A stretch of DNA of 26,708 nucleotides, from contig USEK01000005.1 in the NCBI GenBank assembly GCA_900553705.1, positions 1 through 26,708 of the forward strand. Reading direction: 5' to 3'. Source of the stretch: an uncultured Collinsella sp. (GTDB taxonomy: Bacteria > Actinomycetota > Coriobacteriia > Coriobacteriales > Coriobacteriaceae). The position numbers and the translations under genes are program-made. Below the pieces are notes generated by a model. It saw nothing but the letters and a program-made list of their open reading frames with translations. It ran no database searches and was not told where the DNA came from. Every line of letters starts with the position of its first letter. The first letter of the stretch is position 1. Below are positions 1-9,090 of this stretch, piece after piece.

Positions 1-21
1 GAAAGCACTTAATGTGCTTTC
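1..21. repeat. short hairpin at window edge
   Basis: Arms GAAAGCAC and GTGCTTTC surround a 5-nt loop. No T-run follows on this strand. It may be the remnant of a terminator or regulatory stem belonging to a gene outside the window. Positions 22-110 show nothing I can assign. Confidence 0.35.
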
Positions 22-116
22 CGTCTTGCGCAGGACTGTAGAGCAGCAAACTTAACCCCCGCCCTCAGCCCCGGAGACCCTCCCGGAGGGACCCAAAAAA
101 TTTTTCAAAAAAGTTG

Positions 117-146
117 TTGCGCGCCAGACAGACTTCTGTGTATACT
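117..146 (+). promoter_or_regulatory. candidate tRNA-Asp promoter
   Basis: A TATACT -10 box lies at 141-146, with a weak TTGCGC -35 at 117-122 and an 18-nt spacer. The A/T tract at about 95-112 could act as an UP element. The -10 is 46 nt upstream of the mature tRNA. The -10 match is good but the -35 is poor. Confidence 0.45.
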
Positions 147-192
147 AATCCCCGCAGCGCACGCGAGCGGAAACAAACGCGAACGTCTGCCT

Positions 193-270
<78 letters not shown>

Positions 271-280
271 ACGCAATTAA

Positions 281-306
281 AGCCACGTCTTCGGACGTGG
301 CTTTTT
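281..306 (+). terminator. Rho-independent terminator of tRNA-Asp
   Basis: A perfect 9-bp stem (AGCCACGTC/GACGTGGCT) is closed by a TTCG tetraloop and followed by a T-run. It begins 11 nt after the tRNA CCA end, so the tRNA is probably a single-gene transcript. Confidence 0.85.
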
Positions 307-629
307 GCGTTTGATGCACTTTGTTTTGATAGAACGATCGCCCTGGTGCATCTTCGCCCAGAACCCCCGCGCCTTCGGGAACGCAAGTAAAATCTAATGA
401 GTATATCTGTCTGAACAACAGCTTTGTTGCGCAACACCTGTTCTACGAGACAGGGGGTTAGGTTATACTAAATTGCACTGTGCGCCGCATCTGATGCATT
501 TCGCTCCAAGCGCGGCACTCAGTGGATATCCGATTTACCATTTGGATGTCCTGGCAGTCATTTAGCGTCTCGACACAAGCTCGGCCCCGGAGCTCGTTCG
601 AGCTGTTCGTATTCCTTGAAAGGGGAAAA
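307..629. other. long untranslated region upstream of the Rrf2 gene
   Basis: No convincing gene is present. A TATACT box at 464-469 could be a -10. It lies just downstream of the imperfect palindrome CCTGT-8-ACAGG (437-454), which could bind a regulator. An inverted repeat GATGCAC/GTGCATC lies at 313-319 and 346-352. An open frame begins at 522 in frame with the Rrf2 gene, but its extra 36 residues do not look like Rrf2 and it has no clear ribosome site. Confidence 0.35.
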
Positions 630-1115
630 ATGGACATATCGAGGAAGACTGATTACGCCCTTCGTATGCTGGCGATGCTTGCCGAGGATCCGGAGTGCTT
701 ACTTTCTGTTCGCACCGCTGCCGAAGAGGTCAATGTTCCGTATTCGTTTGCCCGCTCGATTCAGCACGGTTTGGTCCAGGCCGGTATTGTGGAGAGCCTG
801 CGTGGCGTCCACGGTGGCATGCGTCTCAAGGTCAGTCCGGACGACGTCACTATCCGCCAGGTCGTCGAGGCCGTTCAGGGTCCTATGGTTATGAACGATT
901 GCACCGCGCCCGATGGTGACTGTGCGCGCATGGGCGCGTGCTGCTATCATCCCCTGTGGGCCGGAGCCCAGGCGTTGATGCGCGACTACCTCGATTCCGT
1001 TTCGCTCGGCGACATCGTCGCTCACCGCCAGTTCCCGGCCGTCGATCCCAAGTTCGCCGACCGCGAAGCGTTTCCCGAGTACGCCACCTGCGCGTGCGCT
1101 TACCGGGAGGAATAG
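630..1115 (+). CDS. Rrf2 family transcriptional regulator, iron-sulfur type
   Basis: This 161-residue protein is normal in length for Rrf2 (IscR/NsrR-like) DNA-binding regulators. The N-terminal winged helix begins MDISRKTDYALRML and has the typical wing RGVHGGMRL (58-66). Cys91, Cys98 and Cys104 (with Cys105) form a C-x6-C-x5-C set placed where IscR and NsrR bind an iron-sulfur cluster. Two more cysteines (154, 156) lie near the C-terminus. I chose ATG 630 because AAAGGGG lies just upstream and the Rrf2 fold starts there, although the frame is open to 522. The stop is 21 nt before the MutY-like gene, suggesting co-transcription. Family knowledge points to sensing of nitric oxide, oxidants or cluster status. 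The actual signal and targets are unknown. Confidence 0.88.
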   Translation: MDISRKTDYALRMLAMLAEDPECLLSVRTAAEEVNVPYSFARSIQHGLVQAGIVESLRGVHGGMRLKVSPDDVTIRQVVEAVQGPMVMNDCTAPDGDCARMGACCYHPLWAGAQALMRDYLDSVSLGDIVAHRQFPAVDPKFADREAFPEYATCACAYREE

Positions 1116-1136
1116 CGCCGCATAAGGAGCATAGCC

Positions 1137-2042
1137 ATGATTCAGGACCCCTTTCGTTCGATGATTCGTTCGGAAGGGGTCCTGCGTTATCGCGACCTTC
1201 CGTGGCGCCGCACACGCGATCCGTACATCATTTGGCTTTCTGAGGTCATGCTGCAGCAAACGCAGGTGCCGCGTGTGGAGGCGCGCATGCCGGTGTGGCT
1301 CGATCGTTTTCCGACTGTGCAGGCGCTTGCCCAGGCCGCGCCTTCCGATGTTTTGGACGCTTGGCAGGGCATGGGCTACAACCGACGCGCTCTGGCGCTT
1401 CATGGGGCCGCTCAGCGCGTTGTAGAGGACTGGGACGGGGAGTTTCCGCGTGAGACGCGTGACTTGGTCGCTCTGCCCGGCATTGGCCCGGCAACGGCGC
1501 AGGGCATCCGTTCGTTTGCGTTTGATCTTCCAGGCGTGTATCTAGAGACCAATGTGCGCACGGTCTTTTTGCATCATTTCTTTCCCGATGTGCCGGCCGT
1601 TCCCGATCGCGAGCTGGTGCCGCTGATTCAAGCCGCCTGTCCGGCGGCCCCTGGTGCGGCGGCGGATGAGATTGCGCCCTTTGCCGTGCCTCAAGACGAT
1701 GCCGACACGCCGCGCGCATGGTATTACGCGTTGCTGGATTACGGCGCGTATCTTAAAAAGACGCTGCCCAATCCGTCCAGGCGGTCGGCGGGCTATAGTC
1801 GTCAGTCCAAGTTTGAGGGCTCGCGTCGCCAAAAGCGCGCGCATATCGTGCGTATGTTGTTGGCAGCGCGCGATGGCCAGCCGGCGGGGATTACGCTTGC
1901 TGATGCCGTGGTGGGCGTTAACGAGATGGAAGCGGCAGCCGGTCGCGGGCCGGTCGAGTGCGAGCTTGTCGCGGGCATTCTAGCTGACCTGGAGCGCGAG
2001 GGCTTTTGCCGAGCCGAGGACGATCGTTGGTTGAGTGTGTAG
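1137..2042 (+). CDS. MutY-like A/G-specific adenine glycosylase, short form without Fe-S cluster
   Basis: This is a 301-residue HhH-GPD DNA glycosylase. The MutY-type motif LSEVMLQQTQV (34-44) contains the expected catalytic Glu36. The helix-hairpin-helix is LPGIGPATA (113-121). MutY excises adenine opposite 8-oxoguanine. Three features are odd. The position of the essential Asp in the E. coli LDGNVKRV motif reads Glu137 here (LETNVRTV). The four-cysteine iron-sulfur motif expected after the glycosylase core is absent. The C-terminal NUDIX-like 8-oxoG recognition domain is replaced by about 70 residues that may form a winged helix. ATG 1137 has TAAGGAG upstream. It probably belongs to a divergent MutY-like subfamily, and its exact substrate is uncertain. 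Confidence 0.78.
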   Translation: MIQDPFRSMIRSEGVLRYRDLPWRRTRDPYIIWLSEVMLQQTQVPRVEARMPVWLDRFPTVQALAQAAPSDVLDAWQGMGYNRRALALHGAAQRVVEDWDGEFPRETRDLVALPGIGPATAQGIRSFAFDLPGVYLETNVRTVFLHHFFPDVPAVPDRELVPLIQAACPAAPGAAADEIAPFAVPQDDADTPRAWYYALLDYGAYLKKTLPNPSRRSAGYSRQSKFEGSRRQKRAHIVRMLLAARDGQPAGITLADAVVGVNEMEAAAGRGPVECELVAGILADLEREGFCRAEDDRWLSV

Positions 2043-2156
2043 CCCGCTCAAATCTGAAGAACGGGATTGTAAGGTTTAAATTCGCGGCTTGAGGGCATCC
2101 TAAAGACAAGGTCGCTCAAAGCCTATGGGCGGCACGTGTTGAAGGGAAGTACACCT

Positions 2157-2696
2157 ATGGATTTTGAGAATTCCCAAACCAAGAAGAACCTCGAGACCGC
2201 TTTTGCCGGTGAGTCCCAGGCACACACCAAGTATCGCTACTACGCATCTAAGGCCAAAAAGGATGGCTACGTTCAGATTTCGAATATCTTTGCCGAGACG
2301 GCGGGCAACGAGTCCGAGCACGCCAAGCTGTGGTTTAAGTATCTGCACGACGGCGCCGTTCCGGGCACTCTGGACAACCTGCGCGACGCCGCCGCGGGCG
2401 AGAACTACGAGTGGACCACGATGTACGACGAGTTCGCCAAGACCGCCGAGGAGGAGGGCTTTGCCGAGATCGCCGAGAAGTTCCGTGGTGTCGCCGCCGT
2501 CGAGAAGGCCCACGAGGAGCGCTACAACAAACTCGTCGAGCGCATCGAGTCGGGCGAGGTGTTTGAGCGTGAGGGCGTGAAGGTATGGAAGTGCCTGAAC
2601 TGCGGGCACCTGCACGTTGGTGCCGAGGCGCCTGAGGTGTGCCCGGTGTGTAACCACCCGAAGGCGTACTTTGAGGAGCAGGTGGTGAACTACTAG
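2157..2696 (+). CDS. rbr: rubrerythrin
   Basis: This 179-residue protein is a non-haem peroxidase that reduces hydrogen peroxide in the cytoplasm of anaerobes. The N-terminal ferritin-like four-helix domain carries the di-iron ligands in AGESQAH (Glu19), ESEH (Glu52, His55) and VEKAHEE (Glu116, His119). The C-terminal rubredoxin-like domain binds one iron through CLNC and CPVC (Cys146, 149, 162, 165). ATG 2157 is preferred over an in-frame upstream start at 2136, because GAAGGGA sits 9 nt before it and the conserved protein begins at MDFENSQT. It follows the MutY-like gene by 114 nt and ends before a strong terminator at 2855. It fits an oxidative-defence role with its two upstream neighbours. 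Confidence 0.96.
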   Translation: MDFENSQTKKNLETAFAGESQAHTKYRYYASKAKKDGYVQISNIFAETAGNESEHAKLWFKYLHDGAVPGTLDNLRDAAAGENYEWTTMYDEFAKTAEEEGFAEIAEKFRGVAAVEKAHEERYNKLVERIESGEVFEREGVKVWKCLNCGHLHVGAEAPEVCPVCNHPKAYFEEQVVNY

Positions 2697-2716
2697 CGCT
2701 TGGCGCTAGCTGCTGC

Positions 2717-2804
2717 GGAGCGCAGGGCGGGGAAAATACCTTTCCCTCTCGCTCACGGCTCCGCAGGTCGCGCGAGGCAAAGGTATTTCCCCGCCCTGCG
2801 CTCC
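2717..2804. repeat. 88-bp intergenic palindrome, copy A
   Basis: The arm beginning GGAGCGCAGGGCGGGG pairs almost fully with the arm ending CCCCGCCCTGCGCTCC. Pairing continues inward through AAATACCTTT/AAAGGTATTT and CCTC-t-CGC/GCG-c-GAGG. A closely similar copy lies at 3627-3710. Both copies are followed by about 50 conserved bases and then a GTGCCGCCCC terminator hairpin, so the full repeated unit is roughly 170 bp. Confidence 0.85.
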
Positions 2805-2854
2805 GGCGTTGGGTCGTCGCGTGCTCGTTGCTGAAAAGCTGATAAGAAGTTTGT

Positions 2855-2884
2855 GTGCCGCCCCTATCGGGGCGGCACGTTTTT
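2855..2884 (+). terminator. Rho-independent terminator after rubrerythrin
   Basis: A perfect 10-bp stem GTGCCGCCCC/GGGGCGGCAC with a TATC loop is followed by G and five T. It forms the downstream part of repeat unit A. Confidence 0.85.
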
Positions 2885-2975
2885 GTATGGGGGCTGGTTG
2901 GGATGGCACCGTTCATGGGTGGGGTACACTGGGTAGCGACTTTTAGTTTATCTACTACCTGATGGGGTGTTTTGT

Positions 2976-3608
2976 ATGGGTAAGAAGTCTCGGGCTCGGG
3001 TTGCTGCGGCGGGAACTCGCAAGGATCCTGGTCGTCGGGTTGCCGAGGGTGAAAAGGCCAATCGTGCTGAGAAGGGCAAGAAGGTCGGTGCGCATGCTCA
3101 TCCTGAGTGGGCGCCCCATTTGAATTCGGCTAGTGAGGACTTGACCGCCAAGCTGTTTACGATGGTCGAGGTCATCTTGGGCGTGGTACCTGTGGTGGTC
3201 ATTGGCCTGTTCCTGGCCTCTAAGGATGCCACGAGCGTGGATAAGCTCACCGAGGTCTTTTCGCAGGAGCCCTCGATGGTGGTCACGTTTATTTCTGCGT
3301 GCCTGCAGCCGTTTGTGGCGTACATGCTGTACATGATTTATCGCAAATACTGCGAGGGCGATGCGGGCTTTGCCGCCGGCAACCTGATCGGTCTTTTGTG
3401 CTCCGAGATCCTACTGCTCAATATCCCGGGCGTCATCGGTATGGGCATCTTGCTGTGGCGTGTTTGGCGCAACGTTGCCCCGCACTTTGAGAGTTGGCTG
3501 TTTGAGCGCCGCGTAATGGGCGTGCTGGCAGACATCGCCGGGTCGCTCGTGATTCTCGTCTTGGCATTTATGTGCGCCACCGCCGCCCGCGGTCTCGCGG
3601 GCATGTAG
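2976..3608 (+). CDS. membrane protein of unknown function
   Basis: I do not recognise this 210-residue protein. The first 45 residues are strongly basic and probably disordered and cytoplasmic (MGKKSRARVAAAGTRK). Hydrophobic segments follow at about 62-82, 101-123, 134-163 (long enough for two spans) and 184-205, giving four or five membrane helices. No enzyme motif is visible. ATG 2976 is chosen because GATGGGG ends 8 nt upstream, while an in-frame GTG at 2967 lies inside that ribosome site. The gene stands alone between two copies of the same palindrome-terminator unit, so it probably has its own promoter, which I could not place. The paired repeats could reflect insertion or duplication around it. 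Confidence 0.75.
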   Translation: MGKKSRARVAAAGTRKDPGRRVAEGEKANRAEKGKKVGAHAHPEWAPHLNSASEDLTAKLFTMVEVILGVVPVVVIGLFLASKDATSVDKLTEVFSQEPSMVVTFISACLQPFVAYMLYMIYRKYCEGDAGFAAGNLIGLLCSEILLLNIPGVIGMGILLWRVWRNVAPHFESWLFERRVMGVLADIAGSLVILVLAFMCATAARGLAGM

Positions 3609-3626
3609 TCTGTTCTCACCGACCAC

Positions 3627-3710
3627 GGGGCGCAGGGCGGGGAAACCTTCCCCTCTCGCTCACGGCTTCGCAGGGTCGCGCGAGGCAAAGGTTTCCCCGC
3701 CCTGCGCCCC
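3627..3710. repeat. 84-bp intergenic palindrome, copy B
   Basis: The arms begin GGGGCGCAGGGCGGGG and end CCCCGCCCTGCGCCCC. It matches copy A at 2717-2804 closely, including the middle CTCTCGCTCACGGCT and the downstream segment with GAAAAGCTGATAA before the terminator. Some arm differences are compensatory: the outer pair changes from GGAG/CTCC in A to GGGG/CCCC in B. That suggests the fold matters. Confidence 0.85.
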
Positions 3711-3760
3711 GGCGTTGAGTCGTCGCATGCTCGTTACAGAAAAGCTGATAATAAGTTTGT

Positions 3761-3788
3761 GTGCCGCCCCTTTGGGGCGGCACTTTTT
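3761..3788 (+). terminator. Rho-independent terminator after the membrane protein gene
   Basis: The same 10-bp stem GTGCCGCCCC/GGGGCGGCAC as at 2855, here with a TTT loop, is followed directly by five T. It ends repeat unit B. Confidence 0.85.
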
Positions 3789-4041
3789 GTGTGGGGTCCC
3801 GGTCTCCACAATTTTCGTCAAGCTATTGGTTAGATTTTGGTCAGTTGGCGTAAGGGTGGAAGGCCAAAAGATTGTTGGCGAAAAAAGCTCAGAGAAAGTG
3901 CTGGTAGGGGAGTTGTTGAGCTTTTCGACAGCTTTTGAGCAGAAGAAACTTTGTGGCTATTGCCGGCGATTGCGTTGTCGCGGTCATGGCGGTGCGGGAT
4001 GCTGGTCGTAAGCGTCGAATGCTCCGATTTTGGAGGCCAGC

Positions 4042-4476
4042 ATGGATCTGTTTCTTGAGACTCCGCAGCAACAAGCCGAGCGCATGTTGCGCCAACAGCA
4101 ACGGCTTATAGAGATGCAAATGCAAGGGGCGGCAGCCCAGCCCTTTGCGCAAAATGTCGTGCCCGCTGCTGTACCTGCAGCTGTGCCCGGGTGTAAATCG
4201 GCGCCAGAGGCCTATTCCGTACAGCAAGATTCATATGCGCAGGAGCTCGCGTTCGACAAGCGTCGTGCGCGTCGTCGCCGTGTGGGCCAGCGCTTGCGCA
4301 TATTGGCGATGATCGTGCTCATCCCGTTAGGGCTTGCGGCCATCTTTCTGGCGTCGTATGCCCTCACGTGCATCCTCAACGGCGCATCGCCCAACGAGGT
4401 GCTCCAACATCTGTCAGCCCTCGGCCAGCGCCTAGGCGATGTCATAACAACAATCCGCGCCGGCTGGGAGAGTTAG
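4042..4476 (+). CDS. small single-pass membrane protein, unknown function
   Basis: I do not recognise this 144-residue protein. The N-terminal part (1-30) is rich in Gln and Arg and probably helical. An Ala/Pro/Val-rich stretch follows (about 39-54), then a basic cluster KRRARRRR (73-80), one hydrophobic helix at about 87-112 and a 32-residue tail. The basic cluster before the helix predicts a cytoplasmic N-terminus with the tail outside. ATG 4042 has GGAGG 5 nt upstream and is preferred to an in-frame TTG at 4030. There is no close partner: the upstream gene ends behind a terminator, and the downstream pair has an AT-rich leader of its own. Confidence 0.65.
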   Translation: MDLFLETPQQQAERMLRQQQRLIEMQMQGAAAQPFAQNVVPAAVPAAVPGCKSAPEAYSVQQDSYAQELAFDKRRARRRRVGQRLRILAMIVLIPLGLAAIFLASYALTCILNGASPNEVLQHLSALGQRLGDVITTIRAGWES

Positions 4477-4560
4477 CGTTTGTCACATTAGGACTTCTAG
4501 GGTGTAGGGATTATCGCCATGAGTAGAATCCTCGCATCCTGTGGGTCCTGTCATGCGACT

Positions 4561-4600
4561 TAATAGTATTATTGAAGATGAATAATAATAGGATTTGTTA
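4561..4600. promoter_or_regulatory. AT-rich leader and possible operator of the nucleotidyltransferase/HTH pair
   Basis: This short AT-rich stretch contrasts with its GC-rich surroundings. It contains the inverted repeat ATTATT-7-AATAAT (4568-4586) and a -10-like TAGTAT (4564-4569). The ribosome site before ATG 4600 is weak (AGGAT). A palindrome here would suit autoregulation by the HTH partner, but no -35 is evident. Confidence 0.3.
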
Positions 4601-5130
4601 TGTATAAGCAGGATTTAGAACAGACTCTTTTGGGCATTGACGAAGAGGCGGAGCTGGAAATAGGTCCAAGAGACGACAGGCCGAACGTTGTATTGGTGGG
4701 AGGAAGCGCCTTCATGCTAAACGATGTGACGAATCGTTCGGTTACACATGACATTGATGTGTTTGAGGCAGATAGGTGCCTCCGCGAGATCATAGCTCGA
4801 TACCCCGAGGTGAATGGTATGGCGGTGGCATATTGTAATCAGATGCCGTTCAATTACGAAGATCGTTTGATTCCCTTGGATATTGGGGCGCGTTTTATCA
4901 GGTACTTTACGCCATCCTTGGAGGACCTGGCGGTAATGAAGCTCTATGCCTGTCGTCCGAACGACATCATCGATCTTCATAGTCAGGCATTCGTCGACCG
5001 ACTTGATTGGGGGTTGCTCGAACGGCTTATATTCGACGAGGGAGAGGCGCTGGCGTCGTCGCCTTCGGAGCGGAGTTATCAAGAGATGGTCTGTGCATAC
5101 AGGCAATACAAAAAGGAGGTGCTCGGTTGA
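4600..5130 (+). CDS. AbiEii-like nucleotidyltransferase (DUF6036 type), probable toxin-antitoxin component
   Basis: This 176-residue protein has a minimal nucleotidyltransferase fold. VGGSAFML (33-40) supplies the GGS motif, and DID (Asp51, Asp53) supplies the metal-binding pair. The segment DLAVMKLYACRPNDIIDL (109-126) matches the K-x2-A-x-R-x2-D-x2-D pattern of AbiEii-type enzymes. Members of this superfamily act as toxins in AbiE and MenTA-type modules by transferring nucleotides to target RNA or protein. That role is inferred here, not shown. The stop codon overlaps the TTG start of the next gene (TTGA), so the two are translationally coupled. Its AT-rich leader suggests horizontal acquisition. 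It could instead be a stand-alone nucleotidyltransferase of unknown role. Confidence 0.75.
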   Translation: MYKQDLEQTLLGIDEEAELEIGPRDDRPNVVLVGGSAFMLNDVTNRSVTHDIDVFEADRCLREIIARYPEVNGMAVAYCNQMPFNYEDRLIPLDIGARFIRYFTPSLEDLAVMKLYACRPNDIIDLHSQAFVDRLDWGLLERLIFDEGEALASSPSERSYQEMVCAYRQYKKEVLG

Positions 5131-5690
5131 ATCTGACCTTTGAGGGATTCTTAAAAGGCTATTGCCGAGAGCTATCCGGACAGCGGTCGCTGAGTTTTAG
5201 AAAATTGGTTGAGCAGGCGACGACGGATGCGCCGCGCGTGGCGGAGCCTCTGTTTTTGCTCGCTTTGGCGCAAGGAAAAGCCGAATACGTTCTGGGTTTA
5301 TCCGAGGGCTCGTGGATGGAACGGGATTACCGAGACGTTTTATCCTTGTACGGTCAAGCGGGTAGCATGGCGTCTCTATGCGCCAAAAGTGAGCTCCCAA
5401 ATCGTTATGCCAACGTTTGGCGTGCGTATAGAGCGGTGAAGGAAAAGCCGGCGGCCGATAGAAGGGTGAACGCCCTGATGAGAAAGAAAACGCTGGAAGC
5501 ATTGGAGGAATCGGGTGTAACGCGCTATGGCCTCTGCCGTGCTCTGCGCCTGAATAAAGGAAACGTATACGCATACTTGGCCGGCGATGACTCAAAGGTG
5601 AGCAGGAAAACGGCGCGCCGCATTATGGAATATGCGGAGGAGAGGGGCACCCAAGAAGGGGCCGGGCGCCCGGTGTGTGTGGCGGGGTAA
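5127..5690 (+). CDS. helix-turn-helix protein coupled to the nucleotidyltransferase, probable antitoxin/regulator
   Basis: This is a 187-residue protein read from TTG 5127. AAGGAGG sits 7 nt upstream and the start overlaps the previous stop, so this start is preferred over the longer open frame from 5007, which runs inside the upstream gene. The N-terminal half (1-100) is helical and unrecognised. Residues about 115-165 look like a lambda-repressor-type helix-turn-helix (TRYGLCRALRLNKGNVYAYL followed by KVSRKTARRIMEY). In two-gene nucleotidyltransferase modules the DNA-binding partner usually neutralises the enzyme and represses the operon. Here it is the second gene, whereas AbiEi precedes AbiEii in classical AbiE. 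The assignment as antitoxin rests on context. Confidence 0.65.
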   Translation: MNLTFEGFLKGYCRELSGQRSLSFRKLVEQATTDAPRVAEPLFLLALAQGKAEYVLGLSEGSWMERDYRDVLSLYGQAGSMASLCAKSELPNRYANVWRAYRAVKEKPAADRRVNALMRKKTLEALEESGVTRYGLCRALRLNKGNVYAYLAGDDSKVSRKTARRIMEYAEERGTQEGAGRPVCVAG

Positions 5691-5741
5691 GATTGATCGC
5701 GGTTTTGATTGGTGCTCGATTGGGTTTGTTGGGCGGAGATT

Positions 5742-7097
5742 ATGTCTGCTATTGATATTGTGCTTGTTGCGATCGCCTTGGTGGCGGTGGGGGTTGCTGC
5801 GGCTTGCGCCCTTCAGCTCAAGAGCCTGCGTGCCGAGTTGCGGGAGCGTGGCGACGGTGGCGCGGAAACGCTGGCAGCACTCGAGCAGGCCAACAACGCG
5901 CTCGATGCCCTGAACGTCGCGCTGGCCGAAACCCGCCGCACGGCCAATGCCATCGCGCAGCAGCAGACGACCGATGCGGCCGTGGAGCAGCAACGTTACC
6001 TGACCATCGCACGCGAGTTCTCGCAAGCTGGTGACCGGATGGATGACCTGCGCCGCGAGACGGCCCAACAGCTCGGCGCCAATCGCGAGGGCATCGAGCA
6101 TCGCCTGGACAAGGTGCGCGAGACGGTCGATGCTCAGCTGGGCGCCATCCGCAAAGACAACAACGTGCAGCTCGATCAGATGCGCGCGACGGTGGACGAG
6201 AAGCTCTCCCGCACGCTCAACGACCGACTGTCGGCATCGTTTAAGCAGGTGAGCGACCAGCTCGAGGCCGTGTATAAGGGCCTGGGCGATATGCAATCTA
6301 TCGCCACCGGCGTAGGCGACCTCAAGCGTGTGCTGGGCAATGTAAAAGCGCGCGGCATTTTGGGCGAGGTGCAGCTGGGTGCAATTCTGGCGGACATCCT
6401 TACACCCGACCAGTATCTGGAAAACGTCGCCACCAAGCCCGGTGCCTCGGAGCGCGTTGAGTTTGCCGTCAAGCTGCCGGTAGACGAGGGCGATCCCGTG
6501 CTGCTGCCGATCGATTCCAAATTCCCGGGCGACGCGTACGAGCATCTGATCGACGCCCAGGAGTCGGGCGATGCGGAGGCCGTTGCCGCAGCGCGCAAGA
6601 CGCTCGATATGATGGTGAAACGCGAGGCAAAGGACATCTGCGAAAAGTACCTGAGTGTGCCGGCAACGACCAACTTTGGCATCATGTTCGTGCCGTTTGA
6701 AGGACTGTACGCCGAGGTCGTCAGCCGCCCCGGGCTTATCGAGACCCTGGGCCGCGACTATCACGTCAACGTAGCCGGTCCCAGCACCATGGCGGCCATC
6801 CTCAACAGTCTGCAGATGAGCTATCAGACGTTTAAGTTGCAAAAACGTACCGACGACGTGCTGCGCGTGCTCTCCGCCGTCAAGGCCGAGCTGCCGCGCT
6901 ATCAAAAGGCGCTGCGCCGCGCCCAGCAGCAGATCGAGACCGCGGGCAAAACGGTCGAGGGCATCATCACCACGCGCACCAACGTCATGGAGCGCAAGCT
7001 CAAGGACATTGACGTGCTGGAAGATGCCGAGGAGGCCGACGAGATTTTGGGGCTTACGTCCGTGGAGCTGCTCGCAGACCAAAAAGACGAGGACTAA
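5742..7097 (+). CDS. rmuC: DNA recombination protein RmuC
   Basis: This 451-residue protein is typical in length for RmuC, a PD-(D/E)XK-fold protein that limits inversions between short repeats in E. coli. A single membrane helix at 5-26 anchors it. A long coiled-coil region (about 27-190) has heptad-like Ala/Leu and many Gln/Arg residues. The conserved RmuC domain begins near residue 200 (ARGILGEVQLGAIL) and includes LPIDSKFPGDAYEHL and the FVPFEGLYAEV segment. ATG 5742 has CGGAGA just upstream, while an in-frame start at 5709 adds residues unlike the family. A terminator follows at 7113. The gene begins 51 nt after the HTH gene but appears functionally separate. Confidence 0.93.
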   Translation: MSAIDIVLVAIALVAVGVAAACALQLKSLRAELRERGDGGAETLAALEQANNALDALNVALAETRRTANAIAQQQTTDAAVEQQRYLTIAREFSQAGDRMDDLRRETAQQLGANREGIEHRLDKVRETVDAQLGAIRKDNNVQLDQMRATVDEKLSRTLNDRLSASFKQVSDQLEAVYKGLGDMQSIATGVGDLKRVLGNVKARGILGEVQLGAILADILTPDQYLENVATKPGASERVEFAVKLPVDEGDPVLLPIDSKFPGDAYEHLIDAQESGDAEAVAAARKTLDMMVKREAKDICEKYLSVPATTNFGIMFVPFEGLYAEVVSRPGLIETLGRDYHVNVAGPSTMAAILNSLQMSYQTFKLQKRTDDVLRVLSAVKAELPRYQKALRRAQQQIETAGKTVEGIITTRTNVMERKLKDIDVLEDAEEADEILGLTSVELLADQKDED

Positions 7098-7112
7098 TTG
7101 CAACAAGACGGT

Positions 7113-7147
7113 GGGGCGCCGGCGTAAACGCGGGTGCCCCGCTGCTT
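7113..7147 (+). terminator. terminator after rmuC
   Basis: GGGGCGCC (7113-7120) pairs with GGTGCCCC (7133-7140), with a possible inner GCG/CGC extension. A CTGCTTTTC tail follows. The T-run is short, so efficiency is uncertain. Confidence 0.6.
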
Positions 7148-7224
7148 TTCGCATCGCGCTTGCCTGAAGTGCGCTTTAGTGTGCAACAATGGCGTTTCGC
7201 CCTATCAGACGCGAAAGGAAGCCC

Positions 7225-9027
<1,803 letters not shown>

Positions 9028-9090
9028 GCGTCTCGGACGTGGGACAATTGTGCCCATAAGTTTATTGTGCCGTTGAGCCGAGGAGTCGTT

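Noticed and set aside
3715..4011. Open frame of 98 codons after repeat B
   Set aside because: It starts inside the repeat unit, crosses the terminator hairpin and has no supporting motif.
5007..5126. Longer N-terminus for the HTH protein
   Set aside because: This part lies within the nucleotidyltransferase gene. The TTG at 5127 has an ideal ribosome site and a 4-nt overlap with the previous stop.
5592..7154. 520-codon antisense open frame
   Set aside because: It lies opposite rmuC and the end of the HTH gene, with no motif and no ribosome site.
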